A DNA stretch of 64,000 nucleotides, taken from NCBI GenBank assembly GCA_946902875.1, contig OX336343.1, forward strand, positions 6,995,754 to 7,059,753, written 5' to 3'. The notes below the pieces were generated by a model that worked only from the letters and a program-made list of their open reading frames with translations, was not told where the DNA came from and ran no database searches. The DNA comes from Nematopogon swammerdamellus. Taxonomy: Eukaryota; Arthropoda; Insecta; Lepidoptera; Adelidae. Both the position numbers and the translations under genes were made by a program. Shown piece after piece: positions 54,621 through 64,000 of the stretch; the first letter of the stretch is position 1, and every line of letters begins with the position of its first letter.

Positions 54621-55700
54621 TATAAACAAAACGTAAGAGAGAATATATATGATAGTATATCCTTTGGCCATAGAGGCTAGAGGGGCTGTATCTTTTACAC
54701 CACCGATTTTGAATTGATGCCAAATTTAGTCTTTCAAAATTACTGAATTTGTAAATTCAGGTGTCTATGTAAAGTGAAATGTTATTCTCTACAACTTTTA
54801 TTCTATGGGTTTTTCAATTGGAGTATCTGTTTCAAAGATTATGTGGCCTTGAAAAGTCGCAATATGTAAGTTTGCACCTAAATGAGAAATTTTCCCGGTT
54901 TCTAACCTATGATTTCCGCTATACCACTGAACCGAATTTGAAGTTTCAAGTGTCATTCGACGCAGAATTTAACCCTCTTTAATAATAATATTGAATGGAA
55001 TAACATTTTCCGTCCGATGTACCGTTTTCGACCTACAAGCAAAAAACTGAAAAATGAGGAAATTTCTAGGTTATTTGGCTCCTAAAAGTTATGCACACCT
55101 CCTGGGATGGGGCAAACTCAGATTACACGCACTTAAGACCAAATAAAGGTATTAAAACGATCTCCAGCTTTCTGGGAATTAATTCCTCAAAACGATTGTA
55201 GAAACTGATTGCATCTGACGTTTTTGGTCGTCAGCGCCATCTCACGGCGTGTTTTGTCTATTTGGCGCGTAGTGTCGTAAGCGCTCATCGATCTTTCATG
55301 AACTGTAACTAGGCGTCGCCACAATTTCAATATAATTTCTTCAAAGAACGTTGTCTTTTCTTTAATGATAGATATGACAACGTCGGACCTCACTGCGGAA
55401 ACTAATTACGTAAAATGAAAGGCTACATTAAAAAGTCATCGTATGGATGAATTATGCAAATGAATTTATCGTTTTTTCACCGTGCCGTCCGGTTAATTCA
55501 GTCGGTCCTCGGCCGACCCAGATCGAGTGGGCCACGTCCCAATTAAGGCATTTTGCATTTTGATGAGAAAATTTACGTCGAGCGGCGAGCGGACGGCTAT
55601 AATTGGTCTATTTACTCTTTTGTCACAGCTCCTCGCCGCCGTACCGGACCTCGCCAGAGGCTACCGGAGGAGAGTTTAACGCACTGCCGGCCCCTTAACC
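54621..55700. other. Unassigned intron, probably old repeat
   Basis: No motif or relative within the window. Short frames only. Confidence 0.3.
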
Positions 55701-55713
55701 TCCCTACCGACCA

Positions 55714-55736
55714 CCCCCCCCCCCCCCCCCCCCCCC
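55714..55736. repeat. Poly(C) run of 23
   Basis: An uninterrupted C run flanked by GACCA and GCCTC. Confidence 0.9.
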
Positions 55737-55984
55737 GCCTCACTCCCGTCGCACCGACCTCACTCCAGAGCGGCTCCCCTCTAGTTATACGGCACAAAGT
55801 GAGTTAAACACTGCTGCACTCTCCGGCGGAGGCGTGCCGGAATCATTTCAGGGTGTGATCTCCAAAGGAGAGGAGGCGGAAATTTGATTTCTACAGAGTT
55901 GAGTAAGACCAGTCCGTGTTCTCACACCGAGGCGGCTAGTGTTCACACATGCGTAACTTTGACGTTCCACGCACCACACTTCAA

Positions 55985-56060
55985 ATACTTTTTCTTAAAG
56001 CGCGACATGTGGCACCCAGCCACCCATAAGGTGTCTAACGACATTCGGTCGTATTCGGTT
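55985..56060 (-). pseudogene. Tail fragment of LINE family B
   Basis: AAGCGCGACATGTGGCACCC and CACCCATAAGGTGTCTAACG match the 60.35-kb copy; the central CCCATGG block is deleted. Confidence 0.6.
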
Positions 56061-58354
56061 ATGACCTCAAATCAAATCAAAATCAAAAAAGTGTTTATTA
56101 GTCAGGCACATGTAAATAGGTTACAGTTATACATAGTATAAACAATGCATGAAGATGGTACGAATACTGTGCCCGCGAGATCGTGTATTTGTTAAACACT
56201 ATCGCCTAAACTGGCTCTAAGGCTGTTTCATAGGCGACATTGCTTGGTCAAACCACTTTTGATTACATTCGGGTATCTAATCTACTTATTGATGTATGAT
56301 ATTATTTAGATCTAATAAACTAATTTATAATAGAAAACTTATTCTAGTTTGTGCGCCGTGTGTGAATGAGAGAGGGTGAGGATGTGTGGGGTGTATGCGT
56401 GTGTTGTGTACTTGTATTGTGTGCATGTATGTCTGCATGTGATGTGTATGTAGGCTGTGCGAGGGTGTTTTTATGATGAGAGAGTGTGCGTGATAGTATA
56501 AATAAAAATAATATAAATAAAAGAGAAATTATGTAATAAATACCTACAGTGGAATAGATAGATACATGGGAATTGATAAACTAAAATGTCAATGAAGTTA
56601 ATTTTAATCTATATTATAATGCGGAACAGATTCTCAGTCTCCTCGTATTCTTTTGAACCTAGCCAATCTACTATGTTTTTCTTAAGAGCGGCCTTGCGGA
56701 CAACCCTAATGTCGCATTCATCTACAACTTTGTTGTACAGGAAGGGTCCGAGAAATGTTCTGAATCTTACCTAATCTTACCTAAGTCATAACATTCGAGA
56801 AAATATGAAATAAATTTTCCCGGGATTCAGAAGGCATATCCATGCTAAGATAACGGTCACCAAATCCCGGGAATTGCACTACCTACGCCGATCACTACTT
56901 ATTATATGAAGCACCAAGGGCACCAACTACCTAAACGAGTCGCGCAGTGTTCGCATTTCCGAACTTCAGCTGGACATTTCCATATTCATGTAGCTGGTTC
57001 GCCGATATCAAATCTATCTTGAGCGGCCCAAAAACTGGGCACGACCCACATTACGGTGGCGGCGCGGCGCGGGGCGAGTCGTTCAATAAATCCCTTTGAC
57101 AATGATAACGATGCTCCTGACGCAGGAACACCATTACCTAAATGAATTTCAGGCCTTTTAACTATATTTTGATAAATTGTTGCCGACCAATTTTATTATG
57201 AAGCGGTACTGAAATTCCGACGAAAAATTTTAAAATTCAAAAATTCACAAAGCCGTGACCGCCTTTTTTATTGGTTACTAACACGCGCCATTGATTTAAT
57301 CCGCTTTTAATTTCATCAATCGTGAAATCGCATCGCGCTTTTAATACAATAAGTACTTTATCCAGTAAATTCTTCCTGCAGGTTTAGCAGAATCTGATAG
57401 CACGAACAAAAGAAAAAATATATTGATTTTCTCTGTTATATGGCGTTGATTTTCACGATGTTCACACTTGGTAAATTATAATATAATGTATTAATCAATA
57501 TATAACAAATAATTAACATATGAAAATATATACATTTTTATTTGTACTTGCCATTAGATTCTGACGGTCCTATAAGAAGAATTGAGGAGACATAAGACTG
57601 GAAGTTACTGATAGCTAAGTATACATAATAATATAAAATAAATAATAAAAAACTATAATAATAAATTTTCACTTTATACCCCACACTCCGTTGAAGATAA
57701 ATAAATATCGCTAACTGAGTAAGCTTATATTACTGACAATACCATATCAGAGTTGTGTATAAACTTGACTATGTGCAGAAGCAGAGATTGCATTGTGCAA
57801 TATATACAGCTTCTGTCCGTCAAACATGTATAATACAAGAATTTGGTGTCTGTACGTCTCCATCAGAGAAAGTACCTATAAGAACCTATTAACTTTCGAA
57901 ATACGTGAGGTATTCAACGCCCGCTGTTTCCAATAAGCTATTCGCACCGCGTACATCAGTTACGCGATAACATTAAGTTGAACGTTATTTTAATTCAGTT
58001 AACTCCGCGCAAGCCTTCCGAAGTTGCCGCCAGACGAGGTGGTCCCTCAAGGCGGTTCTCTCTCTCCGCTTCTCTCGTCCGCGGCACTCCCTCGCGAATA
58101 CGGCTTGATGGCGTCCATTCAGACAGCACGCTGCTCGCATTACGGCCGAGTTCTGCTCCGAGTCGTCCGGATGGACTATTAGGCTCGACAACGGCGCGAG
58201 AACGCGAGTACCTGTGTGTGCGCATTGTACGTATCGCACAATGTGAGTATCTGACAGAATAAAGAAAACGTGTGCATAGACAATTCTTGTGATTCATACG
58301 GCAATCGTACGTGCGAGGACATAGCCAACTATTATTATTATAGTAAGCGTCTTC
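56061..58354. other. Intron with GT-rich stretch and GC-rich pocket
   Basis: 56,345-56,490 is GT-rich simple sequence. 57,990-58,260 is GC-richer with overlapping frames on both strands (127-codon minus, 94-codon plus), none with a domain; it ends ATAAAGAAAACGTG, which might be an LTR-like polyadenylation region. No gene supported. Confidence 0.3.
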
Positions 58355-58455
58355 CAAGTATAGTCTCGGGTCCTTCAAGAAGGACCCGAGGCTCCCGTAA
58401 ATGGGTACCTGTCAGGCCGGCAGGTCCATGGGTGTCGCGTCGTAGACATCTTATG
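58355..58455 (+). pseudogene. Tail fragment of LINE family B
   Basis: CCAAGTATAGTCTCGGGTCC, TTCAAGAAGGACCCGAGGCT and CAGGCCGGCAGGTCCATGGG; internally rearranged (GGGTCCTTCAAGAAGGACCC is a palindrome). Confidence 0.6.
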
Positions 58456-58768
58456 GTCAAAGAAATAATAAGTTTCATAATAACTTTTACAATTTAGACA
58501 ATGTTTGCAAAATATTTATAAATAATGACAAATATTAATATTCGTATTTTAATAAATTAATATTTAACTTCGCTGTGCGGAAGCGCAATCGCTTCATCCG
58601 TTCAGACTTTAGACAGAAACTTGTCTCTTTGATTTTGGTAAGTATAGCATAAGTGGTTCCATGGTTGTCATGCCCAAACCAAATAAGTAGAGTTTAAAGC
58701 TTAGGTATCTGCAGAGAGTCTCGATAATAAATACTTTTAGTCTACCGTGGATAATAATTATTTTATAA

Positions 58769-58992
58769 TTGGTATTTGGCTTACCATGGTTGGTATTGGC
58801 GGTCATTTTGGTTAACGACGTTTCGGACTGGCACGTGCAGTCCATCATTAGGGCGAGTGCCTGGCTGCGTTTGGATCCAGTGTTCTATTAACCGCGGATC
58901 CGACCGCAGCCAGGCACTCGCCCTGATGATGGACCGCACGCACCAGTCCGAAACGTCGACCAAAATACCAACAATGGTGAGCCAAATACCAA
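58769..58992. repeat. Foldback MITE, about 100-bp arms
   Basis: 58,769-58,878 (GGTATTTGGCTTACCATGGT ... GTGCCTGGCTGCG) is the inverse of 58,893-58,992 (CGCAGCCAGGCACTCGCCCT ... GAGCCAAATACC). The loop is only about 15 bases and both sides have GGATCC next to it. A long cruciform or RNA hairpin. Confidence 0.88.
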
Positions 58993-60329
58993 TCGTCTCG
59001 ATAATGTTAGTTAATTTGAAGTCCGCTATTGTCGGACAACTGCTCAACACACATGAACTAAATCCTCTGTGTCCCGACCTCGCCGGAACTCGTGCAGAGT
59101 AACTGAAACTTGCGAGCCAATAATAGAACTCCTAATGTATTGATTGAGCGCGTGTTAACTTCTGAATTCGCTCGCCGCAACTTTGCCGCGACGCGGCATA
59201 AAATAATAACAAGAGTTATAGCTTATGAGAGAATGTTTACTCTTCGTAAGTTTTTCTCCCGAGAAAGTTGTTCAGGAAGAATGGTACGCGACACGGGAAG
59301 TCTGCGATGAAAGGCTTAGTTGCGATAAGCCAATATGACCCCCCTTCTCCCTCTCAACGACCGTTGCGGCTGCAGTATGGGACGACGGATGCGGACAGTC
59401 GAGCTAGAATGGACCGAGAAGACTCCCTAAATAGGAAATCAATACAATGTATTTATGTGTGCCCCGGGCGAGCGATGCACGCGAATGTTTTCCAATGAAC
59501 CGCATGCATAATAATTATGTTGATTTCAGCAATACTAGATTCACTGTGGATAACTTGATTGACAACTGATATTATAAATTGTTTGTACTCGTATATTTGA
59601 AATTAGTAATGTAATGTATATTATTGTTTATACATCTTTATTGTAAGTTTAGTTTTAAGTGGGTAGCTAATAAGATGTTGTAGTGTAAGTTTACTGTTCG
59701 CTTCAAAGCACAGTATTGCTGAAAGTTTTTTATCCATTTATGTAATGGACGAAGGCAATTTTTTGCTCGATGCACAATACCGCATCATAACATTATTTGG
59801 AAATATACTATGACCGTCCGAGTGTGCACAGACACCTAATGGATCCATTATAAATAAATAAATAAATAAATATGGAAGCGGAGTGCTAATAGTAAAGATA
59901 TTTTGAGTATGGTCTTAAGAGCAGACAGGGATTATAGTCACTTGACTATTTTTCTCCGGGGCTTATGTTTCCCAGTCCCTAAACTTTGACTGAATTTTAT
60001 AATTATTTTTCTTGTAATAAGGACAATCTACCTACCTGTAATATTTTTATAGTAATAGTAAATATACGACGCCAAAGTTACAAAAATTTTTTTTGACAGA
60101 AGAAAAATGTATTTAATTGTTATCACGAAATTTATTAAGCTTTATTGAATACTTTGGATATCAAAAAAATCAAGATTACTAGATTGGACTGTCCTTATTA
60201 TAACAAAAAATGAATTGTACAAATCGGATTAGGTTTAGGGGTCGGGAAAACATAAGCCCCGAAAGGCAATTTTGACGTAATTTGTAGGTATATTAGCTGA
60301 GAATATATTTGTTCTTCCAGACTCTTTTT
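58993..60329. other. Unassigned intron
   Basis: A short (AAAT)n microsatellite lies at about 59,850-59,872. No gene recognised. Confidence 0.35.
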
Positions 60330-60550
60330 TTATTGTTATTTTTTTATAGAAAGCGCGACATGTGGCGCCGAGCCACCCATAAGGTGTCTAACGACGCCCA
60401 TGGACATTCGCACGTACGCGGTGGTTGCGATTGCCATGCCGGCCTGACAGGCGCCCATTCACTCCTATCTGGGCGTACCACAAAACTTTACTTGTGGTGA
60501 AATATGTGGGCAGGGAGAACGTTCCAGAGTTAAACTCTTAATTCCTTCTG
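60330..60550 (-). pseudogene. Tail of LINE family B
   Basis: From the A-rich end (T/A run near 60,330-60,345) through AAGCGCGACATGTGGCGCCG, CGCCCATGGACATTCGCACG and GATTGCCATGCCGGCCTGAC, to GGGCAGGGAGAACGTTCCAG. Translation on the minus strand keeps the C-terminal residues of the family but no long frame. Confidence 0.7.
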
Positions 60551-62005
60551 ACAGCACGGCTGGAGCAAACTTCTCTAAAGGCAATAAATATTAAAGGAGA
60601 GTATCGGGAGGGTGCATCATAAAGATGTCGGTTAACACGGCCTGGCGGATGCGTGGTGGCGAACGACGAAGAAGCCAGTAGGGGGCGGGGCGAGGAGTGT
60701 GCGCAGCACAGATAAGAGATAAGTAGGCGGGAATGCGGTTAGTGTGACGCGAAATAGAGTCTTTCCGCTCTTTTGTACGGGCTCAATGGATAACGAAAAA
60801 TATTAAAGCCACCACGCTGTCCCGCAACAGCAGCGGTTGGGGAAACGTACTTTGTATTTCCTTACGTTGTTGTACGTTTGTATGTACGGGACAGAAATTT
60901 GAGAGATGCTTAGTTTTATAAATATTTGTATACTCTGGAATGACTTTTACGAATTTTAGCTGGGCTACAGATTTTAAAGGAGGGGTTTACGTGATTTTGC
61001 GTGATTACATATATTGACACTGCACAAATTTTTATTTTTTGCCTTTTTAACCCCCGACGAAAAAAACGGAGGGGTGTTATAAGTTTTTTCTATGAAGAAG
61101 CACGGTTTCTCACAACGGAAAATGAAGGAAAATATGGGTTGGACTCACCACACCCGGCGTTCTCCTGTGATCTGGGCTGCAGCCCAGGGTGTGCTCTGGT
61201 ATGAGGTCCAAGATGAGGTCGGAAAACGTTTCCTTTGACTTTGCATACAGCGTGTGGTATGTATGTATGCATGTACGAGTAGGTATGTATCGAACTAAGC
61301 GAGCGAACAACCACCGACGCGGTAGCGCGCGGCACTAAGGTCGAACTCTGCAAAACTTATCGCGAAAACAAAATCTAATCTATAAAATTTTCGAAAAAGA
61401 CGCGATGAGCACACTCGGATCGTTTGGAATTGGAAAGGGAGAGATATTATGAATGGTTGTGAAGTGGAGAAACGGCTTGGACCCGCTCCAAGCGGGGCGG
61501 CGATGTTTGTGCGATCCATTCTGAACGTCCGCGCTGGGGCGCCATACCTAATTAGCCGAGTGTGCGCATACTCTTATTAATTGTACTGAGAGTCTCTGCG
61601 AGTGATATACTGCATTGGGGGAAATCCATATATTACGTCATTTGAAATTAGGGAGGGGGTGTCTTGTCTCCGGAGGATGGTTAATAAGATGAAGGAGGGG
61701 GGGGGGGGGGGTCTTGCCAAAATTGACGTCATTATTGCAAATACTGATGACCCCAAAATATTACAGAACTAGCTGTGCTCGCGACTTCGTCCGCTTTTCG
61801 CAGTACTTAAGGATCTCATTCATTTCCCGGAATAAATTTCGCAGTACTTAAGGATCTCATTCATTTCCCGGAATAAAAAGTAGATATCCTATAAATGTGG
61901 ATGGATGAGAAGAGGGGAAGACCGCGTGTGGTAGCGTGCCTTGGGCTATGTCCCGCAGTGGACCGATGCAGGCTTATGACGATGATGATCCTAAATAACA
62001 AAGTA
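60551..62005. other. Intron with repeat fragments
   Basis: 61,045-61,085 contains CCCCCGACGAAAAAAACGGA, the repeat interrupted by SINE A at 2.2 kb. 61,697-61,711 is a run of 15 G. 61,770-61,876 holds AACTAGCTGTGCTCGCGACT and a tandem duplication of GCAGTACTTAAGGATCTCAT. No gene recognised. Confidence 0.4.
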
Positions 62006-62552
62006 TTGTTTTTTTTTTTTTTTTTTTTATTGCTACCGAACTGGGTGGCTCTGTCCGAGGTGGCAACCTCAGGCGCAGCCAATTTCACCCCCGAAGAGGT
62101 GCCAGTCCGGCTTGGAGGTGGACTAATGTTGCTGGGGAAAGGCTATTAACCCGCGATTTGAAGATCTGTGGATTGTAGGAGTGGGGGAAGATATTTCCTG
62201 GGAGCCCGTTCCACACCTTTGCAGTGCGGCACAAGAACGATTTAGAGAATCGTGCAGTTCGAAGAACTCTTCTGTCGACTACAAACGGGTGTTCCGCGAG
62301 AGTATGGCGGGTTTGGCGAAGGCGAACAGGAGGAGGAGGGATAAGGGAAGCAAGTTCGTCAGAGCAGCGGCCATAGTAGTACCGATAAAACAGGCTCAAT
62401 GACCCAACGATACGTCTGTGCTTTAGAGGTTGAAGGTCCTTTGTGAGTACGGAGTCACCAATGAGGCGAATGGCTCGTCGCTGAATAGAATCCAAGGCTG
62501 AAAGAAGGTACTCAGGGGAACCCTCCCAAAGATTACTGCAATATTCCATCAC
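62006..62552 (-). pseudogene. 3' fragment of LINE family D
   Basis: A minus-strand frame reads MMEYCSNLWEGSPEYLLSAL, DSIQRRAIRLIGDSVLTKDL, FYRYYYGRCSDELASLIPPP and ARFSKSFLCRTAKVWNGLPG, related to but distinct from LINE B (DSIQRRA / NSIQRRA; FYRLFHGEC). The 3' tail has GCCGGACTGGCACCTCTTCG and ends in a run of about 20 A (T on the plus strand at 62,010-62,029). It is 5'-truncated in the RT thumb. Confidence 0.8.
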
Positions 62553-63498
62553 CGGTCTTACTTGTGCTTTAACAACAATATTGATTTAGTCATAAAGTTA
62601 ATGGAAAAGACGTCACTTTTTCGAGGGTGGGGGGGAGCATCGCCCGCCGTCGTTCTGCAGTTTCGAAGAAGAACAGAACAAAGAAACGAATATAGACTCG
62701 AGGTTGGATCAAAAGAAGAGAAACGCACGGAGCGTGTGTACTATAGAAGTTGGGGGGGGTCGAAAATCGGGAAAAATAGATGACGTAATATATCGACGAC
62801 CTCTTTGATAAATCATTGATTAAATGCGGCATTCCTTTTGAAATTATATGCCCAATAGTTCCGAAAATGTTCCGAAAAAGCCAGATTTCTTCACAGAATG
62901 TTGCCAAGCCCACCCAGCTTGTCGACACACTGTTTGCGTTGTCCTATCCCCTCGTGTGCGAGCGGACCCGATTAGCTGTCAGCCCTTGAGTGCGGCGCCA
63001 TTTTGGCCAAAAACCTACATGTGCGTGCAGCCGACCCTGACACAGACGACGTGCAGCGTAAGACGAAGTACCACACACTGATGCTGACTATCTGTACTTA
63101 CTCGTACATATGATTAAATGAAACTTCTGCTGCCCGTATGTCTGTATGTTCAAATTTACATAGTAAAGAACAGCTAATGTGATATATTTTTAAACGTAAC
63201 TTTTAAACGCACGTTTGGGATAGGGACCTAACTCAGAAAAAATTAAACGAACCCATGATGAGCGTCGGGTCCGCTGCCTAGCACCATCTATGAGTCTTTT
63301 GAAAACGAAACATTGTATAAGTTGAAAGGAATAAGTACCTAATAGATAGATATATAGATAGCGCTATCCCGATCCAAATAAAATTCACAATTATTGATTT
63401 TAAATACAAGCTTTGCTTCTGTCAGGTGACCCGCGACACCTCACCTTTTTTTTTCATTCACATCAGCTCGTCGGTTAGTAATTCCCAATAATACTCAC
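62553..63498. other. Unassigned intron
   Basis: No repeat family or exon recognised. Confidence 0.3.
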
Positions 63499-63742
63499 GC
63501 GATTCGAGCGTGTGATGATGCTGAGGCGGCGACGTCGGTCCGTGGCCGACATCGTTGAACGCGCTGACGGTGACGGCGTACCGCGCGGCCGGCCTGAGTC
63601 CCCTCAGCGTGGCTCCGCCCGCGTCGCCCCGGGCGTTGCTCTCGGCGGCCTCGCCGGCCGTCGGCCCAGACCCTTCGCCGGTCTCCCACCACCGCACCGT
63701 GTACCCGATCAGTGTGCCGTGGAGGGTTTCACGCGGAGGCGG
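63499..63742 (-). CDS. Dscam-like gene, exon for FN2 (C-terminal two thirds)
   Basis: 244 bp, phase 0 in, phase 1 out, donor TCGC|GTGAGT. Acceptor CCCTCCCGCAG places the start at PPPRETLHGTLIGYTVRWWE. PPRE..HG.L.GY is characteristic of a Dscam FN3 domain right after the core Trp. An alternative acceptor 20 bases upstream (TTTTACACCAG, exon start 63,762) would add EKCALPQ in phase 1. The domain continues LRGLRPAARYAVTVSAFNDV then GHGPTS and ends TLES; the carried-over C joins CA of the next exon to give Pro. Earlier exons (Ig1-9, FN1) lie outside the window. Confidence 0.88.
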
Positions 63743-63762
63743 CTGCGGGAGGGCACATTTCT

Positions 63763-64000
63763 CTGGTGTAAAAGCTACCAGGCCCAGTAGAGCTAAATAC
63801 ATAAAACAGGGGATCGTGAGACGGTAACCAGAAACAACCAGGTTGTGCGGCAAAGGCATTACTGAGTTAAAAAAAAAACAACAAACTCAGAAAAACACAG
63901 CTTAACCCCCCCCACCCCCGAACCAAAATTTTGGGCATGCCCGTGCAGCAGGGTGCGAGACAATTTTATTAGAATTTCAGATGATAACAATTTAACCAAA
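63763..64000. other. Intron upstream of the FN2 exon
   Basis: A C-rich run at 63,905-63,920; no further exon seen. Confidence 0.4.

Noticed and set aside
57950..58270. A solo LTR of a Ty3-like element
   Set aside because: Only an ATAAAG-type signal and GC content suggested it; no TG...CA ends or target duplication could be found.

Overview
This window is animal DNA, almost certainly from a moth (Lepidoptera). It is AT-rich and packed with short repeats. The commonest repeat copies resemble SINE families I recall being described as HaSE from Helicoverpa armigera, including a 5S rRNA/tRNA chimera. Genes are intron-split and there are no operons. The species cannot be named from the sequence alone.

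The only host gene I can support lies on the minus strand and runs through most of the window. It is a Dscam-like cell-adhesion receptor. From right to left I read FN2 (63.5-63.74 kb), FN3 (43.04-43.35), FN4 in two exons (42.23-42.36 and 41.85-42.04), the first half of Ig10 (41.55-41.72), and one long exon with the rest of Ig10, FN5, FN6 and the transmembrane helix (40.68-41.47). Two or three cytoplasmic exons follow: 27.28-27.39 with an SH3-type proline motif, 26.32-26.49 with the EISPYATF motif, and probably 23.96-24.03. The reading phase is continuous at every junction (1/1, 1/1, 2/2, 1/1, 1/1, 2/2, 1/1, 1/1). Domains N-terminal to FN2 lie beyond the right edge. The terminal exon was not identified; candidates are at 22.35-22.55 and 19.43-19.54 kb. 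Because the membrane helix shares an exon with FN6, a Dscam2/3/4-type paralogue seems more likely than hypervariable Dscam1.

The 20-kb intron between FN2 and FN3 holds nested retrotransposons. A 5'-truncated, frameshifted LINE (44.29-47.11 kb, resuming at 52.72-52.94) carries an antisense LINE fragment (45.65-46.27). It is also split by a full-length younger LINE (47,117-52,706), which is bounded by a 10-bp target duplication. This young LINE has intact ORF1 and ORF2. ORF2 has no AUG near its start and overlaps ORF1 at a T TTT TTC heptamer in exactly the frame needed for -1 ribosomal frameshifting. A tRNA-Thr-like sequence with Pol III boxes lies just before ORF1.

The rest is introns or intergenic DNA. 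It holds two SINE families (about 10 and 16 copies or fragments) that share a central core but differ in head and tail. It also holds LINE 3' ends, a deleted mariner with 21-bp perfect inverted repeats, a 404-bp MITE with TTA target duplications, and several foldback elements, two of which abut Dscam splice acceptors. Tandem arrays include a very regular 146-bp satellite at 3.5-4.7 kb, a 360-bp array carrying SINE tails, and 27-, 120- and 320-bp arrays. No tRNA or rRNA gene, CRISPR array or bacterial feature was found.
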